Shown here: piece after piece, positions 41,517-41,898 of the stretch
How positions within the stretch are numbered: position 1 is the first letter of the stretch
Layout of the letters: each line of letters begins with the position of its first letter
Origin: Paludibacteraceae bacterium
GTDB lineage: Bacteria > Bacteroidota > Bacteroidia > Bacteroidales > Paludibacteraceae
Assembly (NCBI GenBank): GCA_017557345.1
Contig: JAFYZR010000008.1
Coordinates: 1 to 41,898 of the forward strand
DNA length: 41,898 bases
Reading direction: 5' to 3'
Notes under the pieces: generated by a model
Told to the model about the DNA's origin: nothing
Seen by the model: only the letters and a program-made list of their open reading frames with translations
The model's database searches: none
Position numbers and translations under genes: made by a program

Positions 41517-41898
41517 ATGAGAAAATTCTTTACTTTGGTTCTGGCTACAGTAGCCGCAACCACATTGGCTTCCGCCGCAGTTCAACAAACATCCGCTTCA
41601 GTTGATTGCGGTACAAGTAAAACAATCGTTGCAACTCCTGCAACAGGTTATCATTTCGTTCGTTGGGAAAAAGATGGTGTTGCCATTCAGGGCGATGCAA
41701 CTCTTACTGTTACAAACATCACTGCTGATGCTACTTATGAGGCAATTTTTGCTGCTAACACGAACACACAGTACACAGTAAAACACTGGCTACAGGACAT
41801 TTTGAATGACAACTATATTGGTTATCCTACTACTCCTGATGATACCGAAACCTTAGAAGGTACTACCGGTACCGCTACCGCTGCTGAGGCTAAAACTA
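41517..41898 (+). CDS. Partial secreted protein with InlB-like repeats, runs off the window
   Basis: The visible 127 codons begin with a signal peptide (RKFFTLVLATVAATTLASA) followed directly by a divergent InlB-type repeat, SVDCGTSKTIVATPATGYHFVRWEKDG to TYEAIF (about 27-80). A second Ig-like or InlB-type stretch (YTVKHWLQDILNDNYIGYP) follows. The frame is open to the end of the window. The 62 bases after the previous stop hold no clear promoter. It is likely part of a cluster of adhesin-like secreted proteins. Confidence 0.8.
   Translation, partial: MRKFFTLVLATVAATTLASAAVQQTSASVDCGTSKTIVATPATGYHFVRWEKDGVAIQGDATLTVTNITADATYEAIFAANTNTQYTVKHWLQDILNDNYIGYPTTPDDTETLEGTTGTATAAEAKT

Noticed and set aside
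41440-41520. Frameshift joining the second endonuclease gene to the following secreted protein gene
   Set aside because: Neither alternative frame after 41440 continues the InlB-like pattern, and the next gene has its own ATG and signal peptide.

Overview
The window looks like a chromosomal segment of a Bacteroidales bacterium, probably an uncultured gut or oral lineage. I infer this from the Bacteroidetes promoter form (TTTG, about 20 bases, then TAnnTTTG) ahead of several genes and both tRNAs. A PPi-dependent phosphofructokinase, the NifU-like/GGGtGRT pair, an IspG with an inserted domain and large secreted multidomain proteins point the same way. No rRNA or CRISPR is present. I ran no database search; family names rest on motifs and remembered family features.

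Layout. 1-5.2 kb: a NUDIX hydrolase, an HXXEE membrane protein, an HxlR regulator divergent from a SnoaL-type lipoprotein and a PNPOx-like flavoprotein, then a class-M sirtuin (SirTM) with a zinc macrodomain protein, a known ADP-ribosylation writer/eraser pair. 5.2-12.6 kb: a tightly packed plus-strand run with a secreted flavodoxin, an FMN reductase-like protein, YbjQ, a small winged-helix protein, a MalS-like GH13 lipoprotein lacking key catalytic residues, an unknown protein, a flavodoxin lipoprotein, an esterase, a GNAT-AlkD fusion and a YqiA-like hydrolase. 12.6-14.7 kb: a non-coding stretch with a degenerate tandem array of about 26-bp units, two inverted repeats, a lone atypical tyrosine recombinase and tRNA-Gln.

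14.9-24.8 kb is mostly core metabolism on the minus strand (a TPR-like protein, pfp, ispG, leuS, tkt, two conserved Bacteroidetes proteins) with tRNA-Lys on plus. 24.8-28.5 kb holds a candidate sigma-54 promoter, two outer-membrane proteins and the GGGtGRT/NifU-like pair. 28.9-32.5 kb holds a GH10-like lipid-anchored-or-secreted enzyme candidate (signal peptide, no lipobox), recF and a sigma-54 activator without a DNA-binding domain. 32.6 kb to the end is plus-strand secretome: an OB-fold repeat protein, two tandem endonuclease I proteins with long adhesin-like tails, and the start of another secreted protein.

The main candidate for something undescribed is the array of about 13 recognisable units (12670-13036) beside the tyrosine recombinase. 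Each unit carries a GAC-centred core, spaced 24-29 bases apart. Other notable signals are heptamer repeats (CTTTCGA) that have entered several genes and encode the same peptide in two unrelated proteins, a sigma-54-type promoter pointing into a roughly 95-nt terminated interval, and an exact 21-bp repeat shared by two intergenic regions.
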